A stretch of DNA of 64,000 nucleotides, from assembly GCA_027579435.1 (NCBI GenBank), contig JANBPK010000926.1, positions 62,001 to 126,000 of the forward strand. Reading direction: 5' to 3'. The translations under genes were made by a program, and so were the position numbers. Shown one piece after another: positions 33,633-45,806 of this stretch (positions are counted from its first letter, which is position 1; each line of letters begins with the position of its first letter). This DNA is from Candolleomyces eurysporus (Eukaryota > Basidiomycota > Agaricomycetes > Agaricales > Psathyrellaceae). The notes under the pieces are model-generated. The model searched no databases and was not told the origin of the DNA. It saw nothing but the letters and a program-made list of their open reading frames with translations.

Positions 33633-35924
33633 CAATGCCTCTCCAAACTTGGAAAGTTGACGGTGAGCGCCCCATGAGCCTTATTCTTTGGCAAATTTCT
33701 CTCGAGAGCATCCACGACGTATACCCCCGGCTGGTCATTATTGGAAGGAGAGAGAGGCAGGGCTATTGTCACATCCTCTTGACTCCCACTGGTTCTCAGA
33801 ACCCTTTGCTGACGATCGCCTATAGGCAATTCTGCAGCCAAAATGACCTGTGAGCAAAAGGCGTTACCATGGATTAGTCTTCCTCGTTGTCATCAACGTG
33901 TAATGAAGAATTTTTAGACCTGACACTCGTGCAGCTCGGCTGCTGAAGCTGTTGACAAAGTAATCAAGCAGGTAATGACCCCTTTCAGCGTTCTGTAAAT
34001 TAAGGCCATCAAGTCTAGAAAAGGCTCTCACTGCTTTAACCCTGTGACTTCTCGTACCTGGGTGCAGTCGGCTCTCTCTCAGAGAACCCCGGAAAGACAC
34101 AGCTATCTGGTGACTTGATAGGTCAATCACACCCGCTCATTCGGTGCATTCCTTGCCTTCTCGCAGCTCGTGACCATCTCAAGATTTCTTGACCCATCGG
34201 GATTTTTCCTCTGCAACATATAATTGCTTAGGACATGACAGAGAGCAAAATAAGACGTGACAGGTCTTCTATGATGAACTGGGGTAAGTTTAGCTCCTTT
34301 TGTAGATTCACGTCGACAACTAACTTCCATGTTTCCTGTTTTAGTAGGCTTCTTGGGATCCGAAGGCTCATTGAGTAGCCGACAGTCTCGCAAGCGCGTT
34401 CACGGAGCTACTCACAAACAACGAATAAGTCAGTGGGGACGAGTGTGATTACATATATATCGGGTTTTTGAACTAGCTCAGTTTCCGAGATGCCTGTCTT
34501 TCTGAGAAAAGAGCCAAACACGCCAGGCCAGATTGAAGCCGACAACTCAATTACCGCGATTGCTTGCTCCTTTGAAACAGAACAGAAACAAATGTGTGAC
34601 GATGACTCGTCTCTTCGTAAATACGCAGCTCGGAGTACCAGACAATCCGATTTTTTGGACCCTGCCTCACTGCTGCCCCGTGTCGTATGACCAGATTTTG
34701 TTTATACTAGGAGTAGACGAGGTACCTCATTTATCTGGGCCCGTCTTGGGAAAGCCTGTGCACGGGCGCACAAGTGTTTCTGGATGGGGACGGTGTTACA
34801 AATTGGGGCGCTCTATCATTCAGCCAGGCTCCTCTATTCAATGATAGTGTCTAACATATCACATTTACATCCCTTCCTTCCTTACTCCACTTAATTACCT
34901 CCTTAAAAGAGAAAAAGGGAAATCATAGACCTTCACATGTGACCATCCACGCTTCCTGCACCATAGCGCGTGAAGGGGCACGCGACGCATCCCTCTTCCA
35001 ACCCACACGACTCAGGAGGTGCACGTATTGAACTCTATTTTCTCTTGGTATTCCTAATAAGCTATTTCCTGAGTTTGATTTCTCTGGCTCAAGTGACACA
35101 ATTTATGAACCTTGAATTCAGCAAACACACGTTTTGCGGAGCTTTGGATATCAGGGACACCCCATGCCTTCTGTCCGATGGGTTTGCTTGCCGCTATCCC
35201 CTCTTCACTTTCGGAATCGTGTTCTCTGAGGTGCCACCAGCGTGTCTGGCACTTCCTTTTGCAGATAACCCTTGTAGTCCCTATTTTTCTTGGGATGCTG
35301 CATAACCCCTAGTCGTGCTGTAACCTTCCATCCCCTTGTGCCGAGACGTGTATTGTCGTTACCTTCACATCTCGTCCCAGCCCAGCATTGCCTACTTCCA
35401 GTGTAGACTCTTATTGGTCATGTTCTTCAAATTTTACGTTGACGTTAAGGTTTGTGCTGTCCAGTCAGAAGTCAACGAGTCGCAAGAGACAGGAAGCCTA
35501 GCTACCTTCCCTTCGTACGAAGACCTGGCGTTGCCGTGTGGAGAATCTGACTCGACACAACTCTTCCCTTCTATTCTATTGTATTCTGTGGCACATCAAC
35601 CTCGACTTGAGCTAAAACCCATCCGACGTCCAGGTCCGTGACTAAAGGTACGGCTTCATACACTAAATCTGGTGGAAATGCTCCTTAACCTTTGTCAATC
35701 GACTTACTGGTAGACCCCCATCGGGACTGGTATTGGCAGCATTGAATACTCTCTGGAACTCTTGAAAAGAATCCATGATTGGGCGACACCACTGGCAAGT
35801 GTTTACTGGAGACCCATCTAGCATGAACGTCGCGACGCTCTCTCATATTTAGCCCGATCGCACTTCTTGCCTCAGAACCCTCTTCGTGCCTCAACGCCCA
35901 ACCAAAGTTAGGTGAATAGCGCAA
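33633..35924. other. Long gene-poor stretch
   Basis: Nothing with a recognisable motif, intron pattern or paralogue was found in 2.3 kb. Short open frames overlap on both strands. Confidence 0.4.
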
Positions 35925-36711
35925 ACCGTGATGGATCTTTGCTTCTCTATGGGCGACTTGGAGCCATGTTCTATGCTCAAATTATTTTGGCTACCGTCCG
36001 GGGACTAGTGAAGACCTTTATACGCCTTTGATTCCTCAGCTCAAAGCGGTGTTGGAGAAATATGGACAGCGGCTCCCTGTCATCGAGCCGTTTGCCTCGT
36101 TCGTAAGAGACCTTATTTCCTATACCTTTCTGTATTGTTGGGCTCGAAGGACACGATTTCGACTCTCGATCGGCCAGCACGGTGCATCACGGGGCCCAGG
36201 AACGGGAACTGTGCGAATTGCGGACAATTCGATGAGTGGGTTAATGGTTTACATGGTCCGAGGAGGTATACCTTGAAAGGCGATTGTGACCGCAGAATGC
36301 TTCTGGAATCGCACGTCCTCAAATGCGATGATTTTCTTGAGACCGAGACGATTTATTCGAGTAATACGGTGGTGGTGACGAGGACGCGGCATGTTTTGGC
36401 GCAGTATACGTGGGAGGCAAATTGGAGTGGTTGCATATCTCAGGGCGGTTGGTTCGGATGAGGAGGTAGAGAAGATTATGAAGCAGAGGTATCTAAATCT
36501 GGTGAAAGCTTTTCAGAGAACGCGGTCGATGCGTAAGGTCACTGCGGAGATGGGGAAGAGTGAGAATGCTACTGCAATCACAGGGTTTCAGCAGGAGTTT
36601 CAATCTGGAGTTCAGACCGTTGCGGTTACGGACATGAAGATAATGAAGAGGAGCCTCTCGAAGGGTGCCAACGATGCTATGGACTTGAGCTGGATGATGT
36701 CCCGTGAATGA
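35925..36711 (+). pseudogene. Relic of a third 2OG-Fe(II) oxygenase copy (C-terminal part only)
   Basis: Matches only the C-terminal half of the two full-length oxygenases. VMDLCFSMGDLEPC (about 35928) compares with VDLCFTVGEMRPC at about 40197. LYTPLIPQLKAVLEKYGQR lies near 36012-36070. GNCANCGQFDEWVNGL near 36200-36250 corresponds to the Cys-rich HCSDCTQFETWVNDV stretch. AYLRAVGS and MKQRYLNLVKAFQ lie near 36440-36520. A final KIMKRSLSKGANDAMDLS is near 36640-36690. Frames shift at least twice. The oxygenase domain is absent. It lies 0.9 kb upstream of copy 2, in the same orientation. Confidence 0.75.
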
Positions 36712-37622
36712 CGCGCATATTGTGCTCCGAGTCCTAAGCGCGTCGGATCTGAATCTTAGGCTGATCGTGGCATACGTTGATCACAAGCAACGCATATAAG
36801 ATCTCGTCGATATCCCGATAGCCGGTATGCTCTTCTTTGGTCCACCATCTGTGAGTACACATACATTTTTCCGCAAAAACAATCATTGATAATCATGTAC
36901 CTGTCAAGAGAGGTTGGCAATAGTTGATACAGAAGCAGGATAAGCGCAAACGCCAAACACTCGGCAAACCGAACTTAGAAGTCTGCTTGACGACCGTAAA
37001 CGAGAATCGAGCCGAAACCAAGCCATAGCGTGGTGCTATTAGAGCAGGACTATCGCAACCTCCGAACGGGGACCAAAGCAAGACTCCAGCGAGATTCAGA
37101 TGTCACGCGTTGAGTTTACCAAGATCTCATAACGGTCCGTGGCTACTAGCGGGCTTCGCCGCCTTAGCCCGCTACTCCAAGAGCTCTTTGGCAGACCTTC
37201 CTACCTCATATCATGCATGCAACCTGGGACAGAGGGAAAGAAAGCTACTGTATATATAGTGCTGAAACCGCAGGCTCAACAGAAAGAAGTTCTAGGTACG
37301 TTCGTACTCGCAAGAAAGAATCGCTATGTGAAAGTTCATGGAATGTCCATGTGCCGAGATAAGGAGGAAGGAACGCTTTGGGACAATTTGTACAACTCGA
37401 GGAAAATGGGGACCACAAGGTATCCAAGATGCACACTCGAACATGAATCTACATGTACGTCATCACAGGGTATGAACAGGAGGTTGCCGAAGCGCGCGCC
37501 AATGGGAGCGTGTGGGAAGAATTTATAAGCGTTAAGAGGGGAAGCCTCTGCAGAAAAGCCAGTAGTAGCGGGCATTACCGTCACGCGACCTCAGCGGTGT
37601 GTTCCTTTCTGACCTCACCACA
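36712..37622. other. Upstream region of oxygenase copy 2
   Basis: A TATATATAG lies near 37251. No gene supported. Confidence 0.35.
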
Positions 37623-40600
37623 ATGGACGCCGTCTCCCCTGTAGGTGGGCCATCCCATCCCAACCCCAATGCGATTGAAGNAAAAAAATGAAAGCAAGCC
37701 AACAGGCCTTTATGAAGGAGACCTTCGCGTGCGTGATCGGGCTTCCTTTCGAAGTGTCACCTTATTATATGTTGACACGTATTTTAGAGGGATTTGGACG
37801 AAGCTCTGGACNAAAAAATTTGATTTTAAAGGAAAATGTTACTTCAACGGGACTACCTCTACTGCACCCAACCCCGCATTGACTATCGAAGGCATTGGAC
37901 TCATCGGACTGCCCCTCCCTGAACGGGATGCCAAGCTCATCATCTCAAAAGCCTTGCGGGCACCGTTAGGCGACCAGACTGTCGCCAATACCCAGGTGCT
38001 CGATGGTTGGGAGATCGAACCAACGAGGGTTAGCTTCCGGAATCCCAAGTGGAAGCAGTACGTCGACGAAATGGCGTCGAAGACGATTTGCAACGCTCTA
38101 GGTGTTGCAACTGGGGCTTCAAACCCCCGCTGTGAGCTGTCTAAGTTGTCACTATACCAGGCTGGGTCTCAGTAAGCTCCTTCTCTCTGTGAATACCCAT
38201 TTAAATGCACTAACCGTTTTTGAACAGTTTTCCGCCCCACCAAGAGTAAGTTTTACCTTCTGAATACACAGTGTACTTGTATGCTGATTCCTCCATAGTA
38301 CTCGCAAAGTAGACGGAGTGTTCGCCACTATCATCTTTATTCTTCCTTCCGCCTTCGAAGGTGGCAACATTCACATTTCTCACTCGGGAACCAAAGTGTT
38401 CATCGACGTCGCGAAGAATTCTGAGCTCAACACTTCCGTTCTGGCATGGTACACGGACGTCATCCAAGAACTCAAACCCATAACTTCCGGGTACCGGCTC
38501 GCTCTTATATACAATTTGATCCACACATCACCCGACGTCCCTCTACCCTCTTTACCGAACATGCAAGGCGCTGTCACTGGTCTGAGAGAGGTACTGACGC
38601 GATGGAAGAACGGTGTATACAAGGTCGAGCAAGAACCTCCTCTCATTGCGTATATCTTGTCGCACCAGTACAATCTCGTCGACTTTGGGAAGGGGTCCCA
38701 GTGTCTCAAAGGCTCCGATGCACACAAAGTCGCGCATATCCTCCCTCTCGCTGAGGAACTAGGCTTCTCCGTCTGCCTCGCGAACCTCACTTGTACTCAA
38801 CACGGGGAGGCCGAGGATTCTATGTACGGGTGTCATAGCCGAAGCTGGTTTGGGTACGGGAGACGGCGACGATTTAGTTTCTTCGACGAGGACGACGACG
38901 ATTTCGAGGAGACGCCTGTTATGGCCGAAGTCAGAGAAGAGGAATACGAGATCAAAGGTTGCGTGCGTATAAGTCGGGGGAGAAAGTTGGATCTGGGTGA
39001 CTTCAGTGTCTCCTCGAACGCGATTTCGCCGGAGGGAGCGTTTGAGGATGCGGATCCGAATGGAACGGAGGGCGATGTAAGCCTTGTCTATCACTCTTAA
39101 GCCATTTATCCAGTAGTAACATTGTTCCTAGGGTGCCGGTTGGGTCGAGCAATGTGAGTATAATCGAATGTTGTTTCTGCATCCGCTCATGGGTCTCGTA
39201 GGGTTCAACCGATCCGTTCTGGTGCTTTTCCGGAACGAAGACGCAATCCCGATTGCAATGGAAATTAAAGGCGCCTCTTGGGCTCTCCAGCAATTGGATC
39301 TATCGTCCAAATTTCCGACTGAGGAGGCTCGATCAGTAGCTTCAGCGGCCCTTGCTGACCTGAAAAACGGGAGAAACTTGACGTGCGCTCTTCCTCTGAT
39401 GGATCGTGCAGTGCTTTGGGAGGATGCTCAACTCTGGAATACCGTGTGTTCGTACTTCGGTAATACGTCCATCGAAACAATCGGACAGGCTGTTGAAAAG
39501 GCTTTGGAGGCGTTTGGGTTAGAGTCGATCCAACCTGGGTGAGTCATTTCACTTTTGCGAGTTGCTTCGTTCAACTAGCGGCTGATCAAACTTCCACGGG
39601 TATATCTAGGATTGAGGGGCTCGTTAAAGGTGTAGCAAAGCTCCAGAAACGCATCGAGATCATTGATACCGTCTCGAATCTTGTAGAAGACAAGGTTGAT
39701 CCGGAATGGACCAACGCTCTTCTAAATGTTGCGATATTTTCGTATACCCAAGGGTCGGTAGACGATATTCCGAACTTGATTTGGGCTTTGCAAAAAGTGG
39801 GATTAGAGAGTGTTCAGACAGGGTCAGTCTTGTGCTAGATGTAGATCCTGCATCCTACTAATATCCGGTGAATTTTTTAGAATCATTCCGAAGATGTCAA
39901 AGAATGGTGGATCGCATCAGTTCTTTGTCGCCTTGTCGAAGGACTTACATCACCATCGCGAAAAATTTGCCTCGTCGGGACGAGTTTCCAACCAATCCAC
40001 CTCTGCGCAAGCTTCCTCCGCCCCATCAGTTAGTGAAGTTGTCCGCCAATGCGTTTCAGTCGCGGTACAGCACTGGCGCTCGGTCGCCTCAAGGAGGGAG
40101 CAAGCACACATTCAACCGACTTATCCCTTTTTATACGGAATCAATGCTCCACGGAGTCAGGACCCGTCTAGGATAGACTGGATAGTCGAGATGGTCGACT
40201 TGTGCTTCACGGTCGGCGAAATGAGACCGTGCTTCGACCTCTTGAAAGACATTTTGCTCCATAGAGGTGGAGTGGACACTCCCGAGATGTTCAAAACCGT
40301 CTACGTCCCTCTGATCCCGAAGCTCAAATCGACTTTGGAGAAATACGGAAAGCGGATGTCGTCGGAGCCTACGATTGCGTCCTTCCTCCAGAACCTCGTC
40401 TCTGTGTATTTCGTCCACATACTCGGATCCAAGAGCACTCTGCCGAAACAGCTTAATCAAGCGGTTAAATGTGGACCTCACTGCTCAGACTGTACGCAGT
40501 TCGAGACCTGGGTGAATGACGTCAACGCTGTAAATGATTACCACCTGAAAGCTGCCCAAGGTCGAAGGAAGCATATCGAAAGTCGGATTCGTGCAATGGT

Positions 40601-41012
40601 CTTGGACTGCCTGGCTACGAACACCCTCGCGATCGGTTCTCCGCATACGCTCGTTGTGTCGAAGAAGAAGGAGGTTTGGGCAAAGTATACGTGGAGTGGG
40701 AGACAGACGAGTGCGGTAGTCTTCTTGAAGGCGGTGGCGAGCAGTGGGGAGGCGGAGTTGAAGGAGCTTATGGGCGAGAGGTATACAGATGTGCTGAAGG
40801 CTTTGCAGGGCGCTCAGATGTTTACGCCTGTAGAGGGCCTGGTTGGGGTTGATATTACGGGCCCAGACTCATCGGATACAGGTGCAGGTGCTATGGGGCA
40901 GCGTCCGAGGGTAGGACTTAATCCGACCATACCCCCTTTGCCTCCCAGTACTGTTGGTGTGAAGAGGAAACGGAGCGACTTATCGCCTACGGACGCTATT
41001 GTTTTGACTTAG
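37623..41012 (+). CDS. 2OG-Fe(II) oxygenase paralogue, copy 2, with altered metal site
   Basis: Eight exons (37623-37728, 37788-38171, 38228-38245, 38299-39076, 39132-39153, 39202-39538, 39610-39822, 39881-41012) encode 995 residues once the two N symbols at 37681 and 37812 are ignored. Every exon border matches copy 1. H167-x-D169 (PPHQDT) and R235 (SGYRLALIYNL) are present, but the distal ligand position reads Gln225 (DVIQELKP, codon CAA) where copy 1 has His. Loss of this ligand should weaken or abolish iron binding. The Cys-rich stretch KCGPHCSDC and the basic tail VKRKRSDLSPTD are kept. The frame is open throughout, so the gene may be expressed in a non-catalytic or changed role. Confidence 0.85.
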
Positions 41013-42185
41013 GCCACTGGGCTCCGGTGTGCCTTGCCTTTCTTGTTGTTCGTCTTCCGTTCAAGTTAAGGTGTCAAGCTCTTGTCNTTTTTTTGAAACG
41101 CTGTTCAATTCTTGAATGATACTTGTATATTAGAGCAAGCATACTATAAGTTAATCTTTTCCAATAATGCCTGTATTTCTAGGTTAAATGTGCAATGGGG
41201 CGTCAGTCGCGTTACTCATTTATCACAAACGCGTCTTGTCACACTGACGCAATGCGTTTCATTAATTCCATTCGTCACACACTGATTGGCGTACTTGTTC
41301 CGACCCCTGCCAAGGTTTTGATCGAACAAACCACTGTCTCTCCGTAGATTTGCTTGTTGTTTGTCAAAATGCATTGAGCCACAGGCGAGTGGATTCCATT
41401 CAAGGAACTTCGTATGACAGTGGCAAGAAGACAATCAATGATTCTTACTTCCATAAAACTCATATCACAGTAATATGCGCAAAACATCATTGGGGGTCAA
41501 TGCTGACACAAGGCGTGAGGAACCATCTGTCTCAGAGAAAGATGTGTTAAATATATGAGTTAATATATGAAATATTTCCAAAATATTTCTCCGAGTAACA
41601 TGCTGGAATTATGTGGTTGTATAAGTGAGGGCCGGCAACATGCTGAACTTATACTGACCGCATGATAATTCCGAGGCANTTTTGACTTGGGTACATTATC
41701 TCCTGGGTCAATGTGCACCGTTCCTGACACAGCAGGACTGCTGCGGTGACTCCAGCTGTGGCATGGTGAGCGTGTCATGTTAGACAGACTCTCTATAATC
41801 TCTTTGTTTTCAACATGATTTTGATGGAGTCATGGCCAATACACTGTCCAATGTCTGCAAGATGGAATCTCTTTGCAATTCCTGTGGGAATCAAGGTGGC
41901 ACCAGCATCACATCAGTTTTTCTGGGGACATGTATTCTGTGGACAAAGACAAAGAATATGGGACTGAAAGGCACATTTGAGATATATGGAGGGAAAATGG
42001 ACCTATGTTTCATGTCTTTGGCCAATGACTACGTAAAAGTGGAATCTATCTAGGTAAAAGAGAGTCTGTCTGCCAAAATGCAAACACAATGACAACTGCG
42101 GAATCACCTGAGCGGTTCTGTGGTGTGAGATGTGCTGGTCACATCACTAGTGGCTGGAATTTTCCAGTTAATGCTTCTCACAATT

Positions 42186-42389
42186 CCAAGGCATTTTGAC
42201 TCGGGTTCATACATGCAGATTCCAGGCGCCAAGATGGATGCGCGGCATGCGCAGGAACCAACAGTGGCCCACTGTTTCCCAGTGGTATTTCCTGTTCTCC
42301 TTTTCTGGGTTCACATTTGCCTGTCCCCTTTGGCCTCCAAAACCTTGAAAGCAATTCATGTACATACTGGTGGAGTCAAAATGCCTCGG
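42186..42389. repeat. Short inverted-repeat element, about 204 bp
   Basis: Left arm CCAAGGCATTTTGACTC and right arm GAGTCAAAATGCCTCGG are inverted copies. The interior has no coding capacity. Confidence 0.55.
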
Positions 42390-43636
42390 ACCACTGCCAT
42401 GTGAAGCGGCGGCCACTTCCCGCAGGTTTCCATTGGCCACATTGTTTTGTTCACAGGATTAACTGGTCAATGCAGCTCATATGATTCTCAGGCTAAACAA
42501 CAACATGCAGGTCGTGTGCACCATACTGGTTTATCTGTCTATGAGAAATCTTTTTTGGTACATGAACAATGTGAATCTTCTTGCAAGATGAACTGATGAG
42601 CATGCAGTGCATTGTTGGAANCCCCCCCTCACTGGTAAAGGGTCAGATGTGGTAGCCAATAAGGTGAGAAGGAGAGAGAGCACCTTGGCTGATTTCTTTT
42701 CATTGAAATTGAGATGCTTGACATGATCATTGTTTGACGCCATAATAACAATTCAGAAAGAAGAGGAGATGGGTGGGGGACATGATTAAATAGTTGGCAA
42801 GGGGTGGAGCACAGTGGGTGAACATTGAACAGTGGATGGTGGGTACGTCTTGAACCGCTGGCATGGAGGATTCAGGAAAGTGAGGGCCTGATAGCAACCA
42901 AGTCACAAGATGTTGGCCTATAGACAGGGGATGATGACCAAATGTGTCAAAATGCCTCAGATTCACTGGCAAGCACAGCGGTGGCCCACTTCCCAAAATA
43001 TCAAAGCCTTTGGGCATGAATAAGGGATGAGTGAGTTGGTTGCCATTGCCAGCACAGTGCTCAGTGCGGTGCTCAATGCTACTCCTATGACAACCACTGG
43101 GTGGCCAGTTGAAGCCTGTCAGATCATTTGAGCAATTTCCAACCTCACAGATCAAACACTGCTCAGGCCTGTTTCACTCAGACCTCTCAATCATTTGCTC
43201 AGACCTTTTGAAAGGACCTTGGGGCAGGTCTTTTAATCATAACCAAACAGTGGAACAGAGAGAGAGAGAGAAACAAAAACTTGCGTGTTATGGGCCGTTG
43301 CATTGCGCGGCATATTCCGAGGACTCAAGGGGGTTCATTGCCCTTGAGAAGTGCTCTTGTAATTTTTTACTCTAAAATCATAAATATAACAAAATTCATT
43401 TTGCCCAAACTGAACCTTCAGTATTTGAAATGCAATGAAAAGACTTGCACATAGCAAGGTTTGAACACAAAGCTATGGTTGTGGTCACATGATTCCGAGG
43501 CATTTTTGACTCGGGTACTTTGTACCCTGGAGCTCCTTGCGCCAAGCCTTTACACACGGCACCGACACTGCCATCTTTTCGCTTGTTTCCATCGGCTCTT
43601 TCCATCTGTCACTGCATGATTGCCGTTTATGGAAAA

Positions 43637-44369
43637 GCCAATTCCCATGCTCGCGATTTTTGGGCATTTAGCTGGTCTGCGACTTGTGGCAGGCATATCT
43701 TGATGTCCAGAGCTTGGAGGGGCATGATTTAAGATTCTTTAGAAAGTTTTAAATCAGGTGAATTGAAAAATACATAAATCNATGCTACTAAAATGAGTAG
43801 GCCTGGTGCAGCATGACATTCTTCAGAAAGCAGGTATATTAGGAAAGTGGTTGAACTGCAGACATAGTGCAACAGCCTGAACACATAGCAACACAATTCT
43901 AGGCTATTTGGAAAGCTGCAACTGAGACAATTTGAGCAATATATAAATCTCCCCCTTCAGTGAAGGGAAACAAGCAGGTAACTGTGGTGCATGCCACTGG
44001 CTGATCATGACAATATGTGTGCCTGTGAAGTCAACCTCATTGAGTGGAGGAGATTTATATATTGTTGAAATCATCTTAATTGCAGCTTTCCAAAAAGACT
44101 AAAATCATGCTGCCAAGTGTTCAGGCTGCTGCACTGTGCCTACCATAACTCAATCACATACCTAATATACCTGCTTTCTGAATGAACATCATGCCACACC
44201 AGGCCTACTGGTTGTAGTACTATGATTAGTATATTGTTCAATTTTTCTTATTTACAGATTTCTAAAAAATCTAAAATTACATTCTTCCAAACTCTGGATG
44301 CTGAGATATACCTGCCACAAGCTGCAGGCCAGCTAAATGCTCAAAGAATTGCACTCATGTGGGAATTTG
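43637..44369. repeat. Large foldback element with about 320-bp arms
   Basis: The left arm (43637-43956) and right arm (44046-44369) are imperfect reverse complements around an 89-bp spacer. Matching blocks include GCATTTAGCTGG with CTTGTGGCAGG, then TCTTTAGAAA, AGTAGGCCTGGTG, AGAAAGCAGGTATATTAGG, and AATATATAAATCTCC next to the spacer. Divergence of the arms shows it is old. No coding potential. Confidence 0.75.
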
Positions 44370-44801
44370 GGTCCTGCTCAACCTTTTTGAAAACAGAGCT
44401 ATATGCTGCTTGGGCACATAACACATGAAGGAATACCACATTTAATCTTAGCTAGCAGCGACTGATTATGCTCAAGATTGAAGACATTGTGTTCTCTGTT
44501 CTGAACCTCATGAACTCCCTTTTCTTGGACCAGAAATTGAAGTCAGTATGTTGAAACAGAGCCATGGCAGAGCATGCAGTAGATTGTAAGGTAATGCCTA
44601 GATACAACCCAGAGCCTTGCCATCTCAAGGTCCTGCTTAGATGATTAGTCTTGCACCTGTATATCTACTGTCTGCTTTCATTACTGTACTGCATCTTCAA
44701 ACAACTTCAATTTATCACTAGTTTCCAATATTGATTTTTATTTCATAATATTCAAGTTAACTCTGCACTCTGAGCAGTCAGAAAATTCCATAATGAATGA
44801 T

Positions 44802-44944
44802 AGCTAGCAAGTCAAAAATGCCTTGGTCAAACTGCCGTGCGCAGCATCGGCCCACTCCCACTATGTACTCTTGGTGTATACATAGTGGAAGCAAGCCAAT
44901 GCTGTGCATGGCAGTTTGGCCAAGGCATTTTTGACTCAGTAGCT
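44802..44944. repeat. Compact foldback element, about 143 bp
   Basis: AGTCAAAAATGCCTTGGTCA at 44810 returns inverted as GGCCAAGGCATTTTTGACT ending at 44936. The arms continue inward through CAAACTGCC and GCAGCAT to CACTATGTA/TACATAGTG at the centre. The outer AGCTA/TAGCT also pairs. Confidence 0.75.
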
Positions 44945-45177
44945 GTCATCCATTTTGTATGGTTCCGAGGCCTATGGACTCGGGTTCTTGTAAGGTGCAG
45001 CGCGCGCCAAGCTTTTCCTGCATATAGGAACCAGTGACCGTGGAGAATAACTTCCTCTTCCTAACCTTGTGCTTCCCTTAGATCTCGTTTCCCCTCCCTC
45101 CTCTAATTATATAAGTACATGAATGAGAACTCCAAGTAGACCTTTAGTAAAAGGCCTTGGAACTGCCACGCACTAGC

Positions 45178-45180
45178 GCT
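45178..45180 (+). repeat. Target-site duplication GCT, left
   Basis: GCT directly before the CACTA terminus; matched by GCT at 52005-52007. Confidence 0.85.
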
Positions 45181-45510
45181 CACTAGGGAATTCCAGGCCG
45201 GGGGAATCTCCAGGGTCCACCCCCCGGACATTCCAGGAAAATCCCCCAGGATATCCAGGCGTTTTTGCCGGGTACCCGAGGGTATTTCCTGGCTTATCCA
45301 TGACGCAGATTCCAGGAGATCCCCCCGCCGTTTCTCTGGACTTTTTTCCAAAACCCCTGGGCGCCTTCTGACGGGATCTCCAGGGGGTTTCAACGTGTAA
45401 TCCATTGAAAACCGGAGGGTTGTCCTCATGGGAGATCCAGACGATTCTCCCAGGTAAACCAGGATATTTCGACTGCTACTCACCGGGCTTTACCAGGGGA
45501 ATAGACCGTA
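45181..45510. repeat. CACTA left terminal and subterminal repeat region
   Basis: Terminal inverted repeat followed by repeated motifs such as GGGAATCTCCAGG, CCCCCAGGATATCCAGG and GATTCCAGGAGATCC in both orientations. Confidence 0.8.
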
Positions 45511-45806
45511 ATAAATACCAGAAATTCACAAATATTCGAATAAAATCAAATAGGATTCAATTAGACATCTAGTATATGAATCTAGGGGCGGTTGAGTATG
45601 CAATTGCGTACACGAAATGAAGATTGAAAGTAGGCTGTAGGAATAGTGATGGTAAAAGAATGTTAAGGATAGAATGCGTCGAGGACTGATGAATGAAGGG
45701 AGGAAGGGAAACAGGTGAGCAGAGTCGAATGTCGAGAAGATGATGCTGAACAACGAGTTAATGCGCGGTCCATTCACAAAAAGATAAGATAAGACCATAC
45801 AGGTAT

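Larger units (their letters stand above)
41013..45177. mobile_element. Repeat island left of the CACTA element
   Basis: AT-richer than the flanks, with several N symbols (41087, 41679, 42621, 43781). It carries many copies of a short hairpin-bearing phrase related to CCGAGGCATTTTTGACTCGG (near 41670, 42186, 42377, 42955, 43494, 44810, 44920 and 44965) and three foldback structures listed separately. No long coding region is present. It reads as nested non-autonomous elements. Confidence 0.6.
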
